DNA of 64,000 nt from Catonia carolina (Eukaryota; Arthropoda; Insecta; Hemiptera; Achilidae). Location: NCBI GenBank assembly GCA_035578175.1, contig JAQMRL010000002.1:129396171-129460170 (forward strand). The letters run 5' to 3'. Under the pieces are notes generated by a model, which saw only the letters and a list, made by a program, of their open reading frames with translations, was not told the DNA's origin and did not search any database. The translations under genes and the position numbers were made by a program. Shown in pieces: positions 26,601 to 39,200 of this stretch (position 1 is the first letter of the stretch; each line of letters begins with the position of its first letter).

Positions 26601-29600
26601 TGAGACGAAAAGAACTGAAAAATTACAAACACCTATTAAAACATCTGACGTATGATTCTGTATATGGTGAAAAGCGCATATCAGTGATCATTGTGATGTT
26701 TTTATTAAAAGTGTCGCATATTTTCTGAGTCACATGCTGTAGCAGCTGACTCGGTAACTGCTGTTTGTTTACTAAACATATCTTTCTTACGTTGAACCGA
26801 GTATAGGTAAAAAGTTGGTTAAACCATGGCAGTCTCATCAAAATTTTAAACGGATGATCAAATTTAGTTATGACTACACTGATTTATTGTGTATTTTGTA
26901 GATTTTTTCATATTATATTATTCTAAACAACACACATGAAAATGTTTACCAAAATTAGGAAGTTTATTATTTAAAAACAAAACTATTAACTGATATGAGT
27001 ATTTCTAAACAATTTAAGTTCAAATTACATAATTAAAGGGCTTACTTACTTGTTTTTAAGATGTTGTGAAGAGCCGATACACTTGAACTGGCCATTTACC
27101 ATAATGGTAAGCCTTGTACAAAGTGCCTGACATTCTTCCATGCTGTGTGATGTAAGTATCACACAATGTCCCTCTTTTACTAACGTTTGAACGGTTGACC
27201 ACAAGAATCTTCTGGCTCTTGGATCCATGCCACTTGTAGGCTCATCCTAAAATTTTTAATATCATAACTAATTACATCACATAAATTTTATGAGCCTTCA
27301 AATAACATCAATGTCTGATTAACAATGGACATAAAAAATGTACAGACCACAAGTAGTGTGGTACAGTGGCAGAACACTAGATTCTAGACTGTAATGCAGA
27401 AATCCCTGGGTTTCATTCCCAGATCCCATGATGGTAACTAAAAATCAAACAGCTAATCCAGTGTTAAATAAGTTAAGAGAAAGAAAAAAATCTGGTGTGA
27501 GACACTCACACAACTTTCTCTTGCCAATGCAAATAATTAACAATATAACCTAACATTAGTAATAAAATATTAGAAATAAACATACCCTTATTTTAATCAT
27601 GAGTGAATGACGCAAAATGAAAATTCACCTCAGTTTGGCTTAAAAATACGGAAAATCACTCTTTCACGCTAAACTAGCCTCTGTAGAGAAAAATGCTCTA
27701 AATAAAAGTTGTAGATCTTTTTATTTCCTATAAATTTGATTATACTTTTTTTGTTGTAAAATGCATAATAAGGCTGAAATCTTTAAAAAAAATATCAATT
27801 TTTTTACACGATTTCGTGAGAAAAAAACAGAAAATCGCTAATTACCGCTAAACTAAGTGTTGTACAAAAATATGTTCGAAATAAAAGTTGTAGGATTTTA
27901 AATTCTCTACAACTTTTACTAGATACATTTTTGCGGTAAAATGCATATTTAAAACAAAATCATAAAAAAACAATTTTTTTTACGAGAAAACAGCCTCACC
28001 AAGAATTTCAGCAGATATGGCGCCTACCCTACCTTGTAGAGCTTAAAAAATGTAGTAACTGAGGCGATTTTTAAAAAATCATAGGAGCCGTTTTTAAGAA
28101 ACTCGCAAAAAAGTGAAAAATGACATGAATAAACTACTACTTCCGGTTGACCGATTTTGATGAAAATGTTTGTGTCGAGTCCTCTAATGGTATCTAACTT
28201 AAGTTTCAAGTTTCAAGTTCGTATGATGTTCCGTTCTTGAGATATTTTATTCACACACACACAGACCAATCGCTAAAAACATGTTTTTGGGTTCAGGGGG
28301 TCTGAAAACGTGTAGATCCGGTGAAAACTCGATTTAGAAAAATCTATATGAAAACAAAACTTTCCTTCCTATACATTCATACAGGCAAGAGAAACAAAAA
28401 ACTAACAAAGATCACAAATAAATTCATCATCATAAACTATACGATTAAGCCTCCTGGACTTTTCCAACTTCAAATCTGCCGTTTTGTAAAGAAGTTTGAA
28501 TTCTTCTGAGGCGCTAAATACCACATTGTTCAATTGGCTTATCAGTAAACACCTTTTTGGATGTTCAATCATCTAGTACCTGCAAGAAATAACTACATCA
28601 CTCTTATCTGTATTCCGGAACGGAAGATATCACCCTTGGCATATTGAGCTTATGCATAATATCTTCATTTTTACTATAAATAACATAAATAAATTTATTT
28701 ATAAATATGGTTTCATAACAAATATTTAATTTTTTAATTTCCCATTTCTCTTAATCACCCGTATAAGGTTTTGCTGTCCTGGTCAAGTTTTTCTAACTGT
28801 TTTCTTTGGCCATTCTTCATGAATGTTTGGTCACTCTCCTATTTGCATTCTATCCAGCAGTAAAAGATTCCCATTTTCTGCTTCAACAATTTTTTTTACT
28901 ACATAAATAATTTTTATTATATTACTTGACAATAAAGTTTCTTTTTATTATTTTTTAAAATTGGAAAAACGTATTTCAAGTGTATTTGATCGTCAGACAG
29001 ATATTTATAGTTCCATTTTTTGTTAGTAAGATTAAGTTATATTATGATAGAGAAAAAGCATGGTTTTCTTTTTATCATAACTTTCTCAAAATAATAACCT
29101 CCTAAAGTGATCACTATTTTAGGTCACTGAAAGTGATCGCTTCAGAGGATATTCACAGTAATTACCTAATAATAAACAATATAGTACCAAGAAAATTAAT
29201 GGTGGACTGCCTAATACTGCAATTGCAGTAGCAAGTTTTCTTTTATTTCCTCCAGATAACGTTCCAGCACAACGCTTAGTATAATTTGTAAGACCAAGCC
29301 TTTGAAGGCAACTGTCAACAATCTGAAACAAACAATTCAAAGAATATCATGAAAAACTGTTAATGCAGCTCACGGAGGTTCGTTTTTAATTTTTTTTGCA
29401 TTTTGGCTTAACATTAAATTATTCCACAGAATCTGCTCTTCAACCCTTAACAGACGGATAGCCCATATATTTTTATTAGATGACGAGTATGTAAGTACTC
29501 AACAGTTTGTGTAATAGTGAAGGTCAATGTATGTGCACACCAGTACACATTAAAGAAAAAAAATATATGTATAGTTAAATTGTAGTTGAATGTATGCGGA

Positions 29601-32600
29601 GATAGTAATCTATTTAGAAACACAATAATGTCAGTGGGATAGTTTCTATTGATTTGTGAATGTTGGGATACCACTCAATTCCAGTTTTTGAAGAAAACCA
29701 TGTAAGGGCTGTATCTCATTTAAAAATAGAGTTATAACCGCGTTTGAAAGCTTGAATGGTATAGGTAGGTATATTGTTCAATCTTGCTTTTATAGCAAAA
29801 CCGGTTGAATTGAGTATGACCTGTAAAAGAGAATAAACGCTCCGAAATTCATAGAATAGCCTACTTTCAGACATTCTTCACAATAAAACTAAAGTGTTAT
29901 AATATTATCTTTTATAATTTTTTTCTACATGCATGTGTTCACAAAATTCCGTGTTTTCATAAAATAACATATGTCATATAAAAAACTGTAGGAATAGGTA
30001 AATGACATCAGCTCAAAGAGAGAAATTTTTTCCACCTGCACTTTACCACAGAATCCATATTCACTTAACTCTGACATAAGCTTGAATAGCTGTATAGTGT
30101 GGTAAGTGAGGGCATTTGATAGATCTAATTTTTCACTAATACCAGACTAAAAAAAATTAAATAAAAAATATTTATTGCCAAAATTTGACAAAAACCCGGG
30201 ACTTAGCGTAAATTACAACAAATTTTTCGTAAATTCGCTGTAACTGGCGTAAAAAAAACAAATTCATGTTTGTTTTTTTAAAACATCTCTCAAAGTTTTC
30301 TTAATGTCTCATAAAAATTTTTAATTTTCTGGATAAAAGATGGCTAAAAAAAGCCAAGTCTATTGGCGCGATCTCAGAATTAATGTTTGAAGAGTTAATA
30401 TTCTAAAACCTATCAGTCGTACAAGGGTTACAATAAATTTATTCCCCCATTACTTAAAACGATTTATTGCAATACAAAATTACTTTCTTTAGTTACAACT
30501 TAGAAATCTAAATTTACTTATATTAATTTTGTGGTGGGAGAATTAAACATTTTTCTTTTTAAGGTGAAGATGACTACATAGGCCTTGGCTTGTGCATAAG
30601 TAATGATATGATTTGAATTTAAAATATTAATGAATTAATTAAGGATTTAACAGAGTTATTTTTCATTAAACCTCTGTGTTGTTATTTAGGTCAATAGCCG
30701 AAAGGCTGGTTTACTATTGCCTTCTTCACTGAGTTGAACAAGTATGCTTATCAGCATGCCAGGCCCTCCGAAAAGCAGTTACTTTCCAACCTGCAAATGA
30801 CACCCTCACTTCATTCACTACAGGGTCTGGCTGTATAGTGAAATTCATTAATCTCAGAGGAGATAACTCTGAGTAATGTCTTTTACAACTCTACCTCTTC
30901 TGTTCTTAAATAGTTCAGTCATATAATTGGCTAACTATGTGATAAGAAACAGAACTTTTTTTTGTAGCCCTGGAACCAGCAGATCGAACCAGCAATACAT
31001 TAAACCTACAGGTTATTTTTGACCTCTAATTTTGTATTTTGAGGCAAATATCCTTAAAACTATGGGGTATACCCAATTCTGGGACTTATTTAATTCAATT
31101 TTTCAGGTTAAAACCATGTTTTTCTTTTTATTAACCTCAACCTTCAGTATGGTCTTATTAACCAGGGTAAGTGAACTACAGGCGAGATTTTTCACCATCA
31201 TAATGCACTTAAGAAGTATTTCCTGACCTATGTTTACATGAACATTTTTTTCCAATTTTTAACTGTAGAATCAGCTCCCAAGAGATTGACATTAAATTTC
31301 AAATTACCCTGTATAACTTGAATGTTATTTGTAACAGCTTTTTTTTAATTATAGTCTTCCTTTTAACTTACTAGATTAATATGCTTCAGCCTTTTCAGCC
31401 TTCTAAGTATCACACAAGTGTCCAATAATTAAAGGGCTTCAATGTTGATGTGGTCATGAGACGATGTTCATTCTTTGTGGCACACATACATACTTTTTCA
31501 GCTTTTGAATTAACTTGTAAACCACAGTGGACATCACCGTTATGTGGTAGCAAACATACCATGGGTATTTATGTACCTGAGCACCTTGTTTTGGAACCTT
31601 TGGCATTTAGGTTGCTTGCTTTGTTGGAACCGTAGATTTGTAGGCCATAAATAATTCATACTGGTTTTCTTGTAAAGAAGCAATTTACTGAATAATGACA
31701 AGTTTGGAGGTCTGATCGAGCAGCCTAAACATTTGTTTAGATTACTCGATTGATGAAACACTTTATAGTATACCCGAATTCCTTTCTAGATAATTTTTCA
31801 TTTTTAAAGACAAATAAATTCCTAAGTAAAGGCTAAGGTGAACTGTGTAGTATTGAGTAAAAATTAGTACAACACATATTAACATAATAGTGTTAGTGTG
31901 TGCGTAATGTTAATATTAAACTAATCAGTTCTTATAAAGACAGGTACACTATAGATTCTCCAGAATGCAGTTTGTATAAAGATTGTCATTCAATAATTTC
32001 AGAAGTAACAAAAGGAAATATTTAAAAAAAAGACTGATTTATCAATGTTGAACACAACAATAAAACTTACCGATGGTACCTGTTTGGCAGGTAAATTTCT
32101 TAGACGGGCATAAAAGTAAAGATGTTCACTAGGCGTCAAACTGGAATCTAGAGCATCAAACTGTGGGCAATATCCAATGTGCGATCGTACTTTTGACATG
32201 GTTTTTGTTATACTATTACCATTAACATATGCATCACCAGCGTTAGCTTTGATTTCTCCAGTCAACATCTGCAAAACAATAACAATTTAATAGGTGTATC
32301 AGAACAAAAATACTGAGACAATCTGAAGAAACAATATTGATCAGGACTGTATATACATGTATAAAATATCTGCTTATTCTTTCTTCTGCAAAGTAACAGC
32401 TTTACAATCAAACACACTACAGTAAAACTATTATCGCAACTTTTTATTATCGAAAATAAGTTCACAAAAAAATAAAATAACAGTAACAATAATAACTTTT
32501 TCAATTAAGGAAATTACCACACATACCGGTTATTTCTATATTTCAGTTCAATCTCATCAGATCAATCAGGAATGGCACTGATCCAGGATATTGATATTTT

Positions 32601-33204
32601 TTCCAGGTTAACCAGAGAATATTGGAAAACCAATAAATAAAAAACATAGGCTTTCTTATAAAAGACTGCCTTTGTATTGAATATAACACACTTTTTTACA
32701 TGTACAATTATGGATTACGAACATACAGGTAAAATTTCACGCATTATTAAGTCTAGTTCTTCAAAAAGTAGCTGGTAAGCTTTTGCTGCATCAATTTAAT
32801 GTATCGCTTGCAAGCCGCATGATCATGCACCCTTTTCTGCATAAGAAGCATGGTCGGTGTTGTTCATACCTGACACTTGAAATATACCATAAGATCCTTT
32901 AACTGGAATACTGCTTTCATGTGATTTGAACTGCTCGTTGGTGATTGTTATCCACATCTATCTCCTCACCAGCATCTGCTTCTTTAGATGAATAGAGAAT
33001 AGAATGCGATGATTTCATCATCTATTAGTGTCGTTTAACCCCCAACACAGTCTGCTTCAAACCTATATCATTGAAATTAACATCTCTGCAACTGTCAATA
33101 TTGTGAAACATATCCACTAACTGTTAAGGCTGGATTTCATTGACGCTTTTTCTTCCACTTCTTCAATCTTGTTCTCTTGCTAATCACATACGTACATTAA
33201 TAAT

Positions 33205-33250
<46 letters not shown>

Positions 33251-36200
33251 GACCATATTTACGACAACGAATCTAGAAATCGCCAATTTGCAAACCAAAT
33301 ACGGAGAAATTAAAAGAGTAGCTTATTTTAAATATCTAGGAGAGACTATCTCTGAAAAATATTCACAACAAGAAAGAATACAAAAAGCTCGTAGAGGCCT
33401 GGGATTGGTGCAAAACCTTTATAATAAAAAAATGTTTATCACTAAATACCAAAATTAGACACTACAATACAGTAATTAAACCAGGAATGCTATATGCCAG
33501 CGAAACTTTATCACTAAACAGGAAAACAGATATGGAAAATCTAAAGAAAGAAGAAAGAAGGATAATCAGGAGGATTCTGGGACCAAGATGGACCGAAAAT
33601 GGATATAGATTACAGAAAATGTCTAAAGTTGAAGAATATTCTAATGTAGAGACAGACATGAGGAAAAGACGCCTTATATTCTATGGCCATATAATGAGGC
33701 TTCCCGATCACAGACTAACAAAAAAAATAGTAAAATACGTAGCATCCCTCGTTGATGGAGGAGAATGGATCCGAAATGTTAAAAAAGACTTGGAGATGGC
33801 TAAGATTGTGAAAGAAGACTTGGACACAAGAAACAATTTTAGGAGGAAGGTTGAGAAATGGGAAGTTAAACCAGAGACAAAAGCTCCGAGAACTGGAGTA
33901 AAATGGAGTGAAGAAAGAAAGGCTAAATTCTCGCAGGGAATAAAAAACTGGTGGGCAAATAAAAAGAACAACAAGAAACCCCAAAACTGAATCATCTTTA
34001 CTTAGCGTCTTCCACTTTGGGAGTTTTACGACTAATAATAATAATAATAATCCTTATTTCACATATTATAATAGTCTACAACATAAAGGCAAAATACACA
34101 AATCAGTATAACAATGAAACAAAATTAAATTAAATAAAATTAAATAGGAATTTTAAATAAAATGTGGAAAAAGATATCTCCTGTAGCAAAAGCTGTGATG
34201 GAGAATACCATTCATGAAAATACAATGTCAAAGATATAGCAACATATAAACAATATTAACAAAAATACAGGTATATATTATATAAAATTACAAAAATGAG
34301 ATAAAATAAGAATTAATACAAATTAATACAATATTTGACAGCAAAGCAGAAGTGGATAACTAATCAAAAGTAACTATTGTGACACTTATCGCTAAGGTCC
34401 GTTCCGGGATCTAGGTAATGAAATAATTAATACACTAAAGTTTACTATTACAAGTATTTATTACAAGTAAAAGATTTAGAAAATAAATAATAAACTAATT
34501 ATAATGAAGTAATACAATAAATAACTTAATACTACTTACAAACAATTACACACAATGCACATACACAAAAACTGAATATAATGCGCATACACAATAAGAT
34601 AGTACAACAATAGTTGACCACTACAATGCCCGGGTACGTTGACCTGATCCAATCGTACCGATAGCTCACGCAATAAACACTCGTCAAAGATCAAACAAAT
34701 ACTGACTCACTGACCACACTCGAGGGTCCGCTTTATATAGGTAGATCAAAGGGATAATTCTAGCAAAACAGAGAAATTCGACAACATTTTATGAATTAAG
34801 TACTAGAAATTTCTCGAACCATACTCTTCTTCGATATTATCACACTATAGTAAAAAATACCAATCACACGTCTTGCACATATTAACAAAAAGTAAATAAA
34901 GAAAGTGAAATAGAATAACATCAGTAAAATGTCTCTGTATCCTCAACTGTAAACAGCCACGTGGAACGTGTGGGCCTTGTGGAAAAGCATTTAAAATTTT
35001 TAGTATTTTTCATATCCTTTGGTACCCAGTTGAAGGTTTTTTTATTGTTAGACATTAGGTCACAATTTCTTCCACAATTTTACCAGTGTCATTCTGGCCA
35101 CTTATTCCCAACATTTAGCCACCACACAAATAACCCTTTTTACCTTGAATGACTGGAGAATCTCTACTATCTCGTGTTCTCCTGCTTGTAAAATCAGTTT
35201 ACTTAATAATAATAATGGGTTTTTTAAAAAAGACGCAATTGTAACAAAAAGAAGGTACGTAAATTTCATGCCTATTCCAGGTTAACAGGTAGCAATGAGA
35301 AAGTCCAGCAACCACATGACGTAAAAGTTAAAAAAACTTTTAAGTAACAAGCGGGTGAGGTTTATTACCATTTGGGTAAACAGAAATTGCTTTTACATAA
35401 TATGCTTAGATCAGTAATAATGCGTTATAGTCCATTCAAAGTAGCATGATAGTATTAATTAAATGGAATAAAAAACAGAGGGAATTTTGTAATGTGCTCA
35501 TGCGACTCTGCTACAATTTAGAAAATAAGAATACCACTAAGAATAATAAAAATCTGGTGTAAAACACTCACACAACTTCCTCTTGCCAATGCAAATAATT
35601 AACAATATAACCTAACATTAGTAATAAAACATTAGAAATAAACAAAAAAACTAACCTCAAAAAACATAACCTTATTTCAATCATGAGTGAAAGACACCAA
35701 ATGAAAATCGACCTCAGTTTGGCTTAAAAATACGGAAAATCACTCTTTCACGCTAAACTAGGCTCTGTAGAGAAAAATGCTCTAAATAAAAGTTGTAGAT
35801 CTTTTAATTTCCTATATATTTGATTATATACACTTTTGTCGTAAAATGCATACTAAGGCCGAAATCTTAAAAAATTGATTGTTCACACGTTTTTGTGAGA
35901 AAAAAAAAGAAAATCGCTAATTTTCACTAAACTAAGCGTTATACAAAAAAAATTTTGAAATAAAAGTTGTAGGATTTTAAATTCTCTACATTTTTTATTA
36001 TATAAATTTTTGCGCTAAAATTCATATTAAAGCCATAATCTTAGATAAATAATTTTTTTACTTAAAAACAGCCTCTCCAAGAATTTCTGCAGACATGGTG
36101 CCTACCCTATCTTGTAGAGCATAAAAAATTTAGTAAACCAGGCGATTTAAAAAAAAATCGTAGGACCAGTTTTTGAGAAAATCGCAAAAAGTAAAAAATT

Positions 36201-39200
36201 ACATGAATAAACTACTACTTCCAGTTGACCGATTTTGATGAAAATGTTCGTGTCGGGTCCGGTAGTGGTGTGTAACTTAAGTTTCAAGTTGCAAGTCCGT
36301 ACGATGTTCCATTCTTGAGATATTCTGTTCACTCGCGCACGCACACGCGCACGCACGCACACACACACACACACAGAGAGACCAATCGCTAAAGGCATGT
36401 TTTTTTGGGTTCAGGGGGTCTGAAAACGTGTAGATCCAGTGAAAACTCTATTTCGAAAAATCGACATGAAAACAATACTTTCCTTCCTATACATTCATAT
36501 AGGCAAGAGAAAGTAAAAAGGTTAATTTCACTTTCGAAACGGGATTTTTTATTCAGAAAAGTTACCACCATTCAGAGAGTTACTACCCCACTATTTCAAA
36601 TGGACTGTACATACCTTAAAAGTAGTTGTTTTTCCAGCACCATTCAATCCCAGTAGTCCAAAGCATTCACCTTGCTTCATGCCAGCACAGATTTGATTCA
36701 CAGATGGTTTCTTACCAGCTGCTCTAGTATAGACCTGAGAAAAAAACAATAACACAAATAAAGTTTATAATACATAAGATGATTTGAAATTCAACAGCAA
36801 TTTCTCGAGAGCTGATTCCATAGCTAAAAAATTTGAACAAAACTTCAAATAAATATAGGTCCAAAAATTCCTTGTTAACGATTAACAGCGGGTGAAAGAT
36901 TTCACCCAGAATTCAGTACTCTGATAAAATGAAGCTATTTTATAAAAAAAAAAAAAAAAAAAATAGCATCCTCTGGTTTTTAACCTGAGAAATTGAATAA
37001 AACCCAGAGCGCAAAGTTTTAAAGGTATCTGACATAAAAAAAACATTAAGGATCAAAAATAACATTTTTTTAGGTTTAATGTTAAAAGCTCAGTCCAACG
37101 AAATTATGTTTTTCTATATTTGCATTATCAATTTAAAGAACAAATACCTCCACAATACCAATAGACTTATCACAGCACTAAATTTACCAACTCTACCACG
37201 TAAGACGTTTAAAACAGCGGTGGAGCCGATATATTTGAACTATTTGAACTGGATATTCCAACAAATTTTAACAATCTATTTTGGGTTTTTACAGTTGCTG
37301 AGTATCACTCTCCCGTAAATGTTAATTACTGTTACTATTTTAAATAAGCCTGTGCACTAGTCGTTTATACAATTATTGTGTATTAAGAAAAATAAAATTG
37401 AAAAAAAATTGTTAAATGCTTAATTAAGTTATTAGTTTTGTTCGATTCAACAGGTAGAAAATTTATGTAAACTAATTAAGTAAAAAATAAATTCAAGATA
37501 TTAAAATTCATTTTATTAATAACACTAGGCTCAACTGTAACACAAAAGATACTGTTTTTCAGCAGAATGAAATAATTTTTCTTGTAGATTAGAAATAGCA
37601 GCCCATCAACAATTTTATTAAATTCTAAACACAATGAAGTACAAAATTAAAAGAATGAAGTTGTTGCTCATTATGTACAAAGTTACTTTAAATGGCCTCT
37701 GTTTTGTTCAACACACAATATTAATTTCACTCTACGAATCCATTGTTTTTGTAGTGCGAATTATAATGGTAGCAGTGTTCTTAACTATTTCTGCAGCTTC
37801 TAATGTTTGATACGTTAGATCGTTTTGAGTGTTAATTAGTTTTGAAATAATAATAGACTTCATCTAACCTAACAAGATAGTCTGATGATGAGAGATCAGA
37901 AGATCAAGTTAGCGATTTCACTAATTATACAAGGTGTGGCTATTAAAAAACGAGACTGAAAATGTAAAAAATTTTCTTTTTATTTTATACATAATCAATT
38001 ATTGTCACCTTCAATATACACTCCTTCTCTATCCCTACAACGCTCCATGCAAATTTCCCATTGTTGGAAACAGTGCAGGAAGTCATCTTTTGTCAGCTCC
38101 TTCAGGACTTGTGCCGCTCAAAAATGTTTGAAATGAAGCTCACAAAAATGTTTCACACTTTGTACACGATTGAAAATGACCCAAATTTTTTGGAAACTAT
38201 AATAACATGTGATGAAACGTGGTTTTTACTTATGATCCGGAAACAAAGCGCCAATTCATGCACTGGAAGAGCCAAACTTCACCGAGAGCCAAAAATGCTT
38301 GAATGAGCAAGTCAAAATTTAAAGCAATGATGATTGTTTTTTTTTTGTATCCATGGGATTGTGTACCTTCACAAAGGTCCTGAAGGTCAAACAATTAATC
38401 AATATTACTTCCTTGAGGTACTTTCTAAACTATATCAAAGAGTAAGGAAAAAACGCCCCGAAATGTGGAAGGACAAATCATGGGTTCTCTAACAAGACAA
38501 TGCGCCAGCTCATTCCACGTTATCTGTCAAGAGGTTCCTAGCCAAGTACAGCATCTCAGTGTTAGAACATCCACCTTATTCACCAGATCTTGCACCATGT
38601 GACTTCTACCTGTTCCCTAAGGTGAAATCTGCATTAAAAGGGACAAGATTTGAGTCTGTGGAAGCTGTAAAAGAGAAAGCAGCACGTGTCCTGAAGGAGC
38701 TGACAAAGGATGACTTCCAGCACTGTTTCCAACAATGGAAAATTCGCATGGAGCGTTGTAGCGATAGAGGAGTGTATATTGAAGGTGACAATAAGTGATT
38801 ATGTCTTCTTCTTCTTCTTCTTACTATCAAGGATTAGGCATAAGCCTGTTCCGAACTCACAAACCATCCTGCGCATCTACAGAAACACGAGACATTCCAA
38901 CCCGTACATCTCTACTACTGCCATCTTCTTCGAGGTCTTCCTGCCTCCTTTCTTCCAACTGGAACATATTCCGTCACTTTTAGAGGTATTCTCTCCTCTG
39001 GCATCCGTTCCAAATGTTGCCTCCATTGATTCTGGTACTCCTCCACTTTTTCATACAAGCTAAGTACACCCAACTCGGATCTAATTTCTTCGTTATGTAT
39101 TAGATCCAGCCGCCATGTATTAGATCAAGCAGCAGCCCTTCACCCTTCTTAAAAACCTCATTTCAGCTGCTTGGATCCTACTTTCTTGGCGTTTTGTGGT

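Noticed and set aside
33200..33250. Short regular repeats considered as a CRISPR array
   Set aside because: The unit is a 3-bp microsatellite with no spacers. No array of repeats and spacers exists anywhere in the window.
33708..33995. Minus-strand frames rich in Phe/Ser opposite LINE-B
   Set aside because: They are antisense shadows of the reverse transcriptase fragment.
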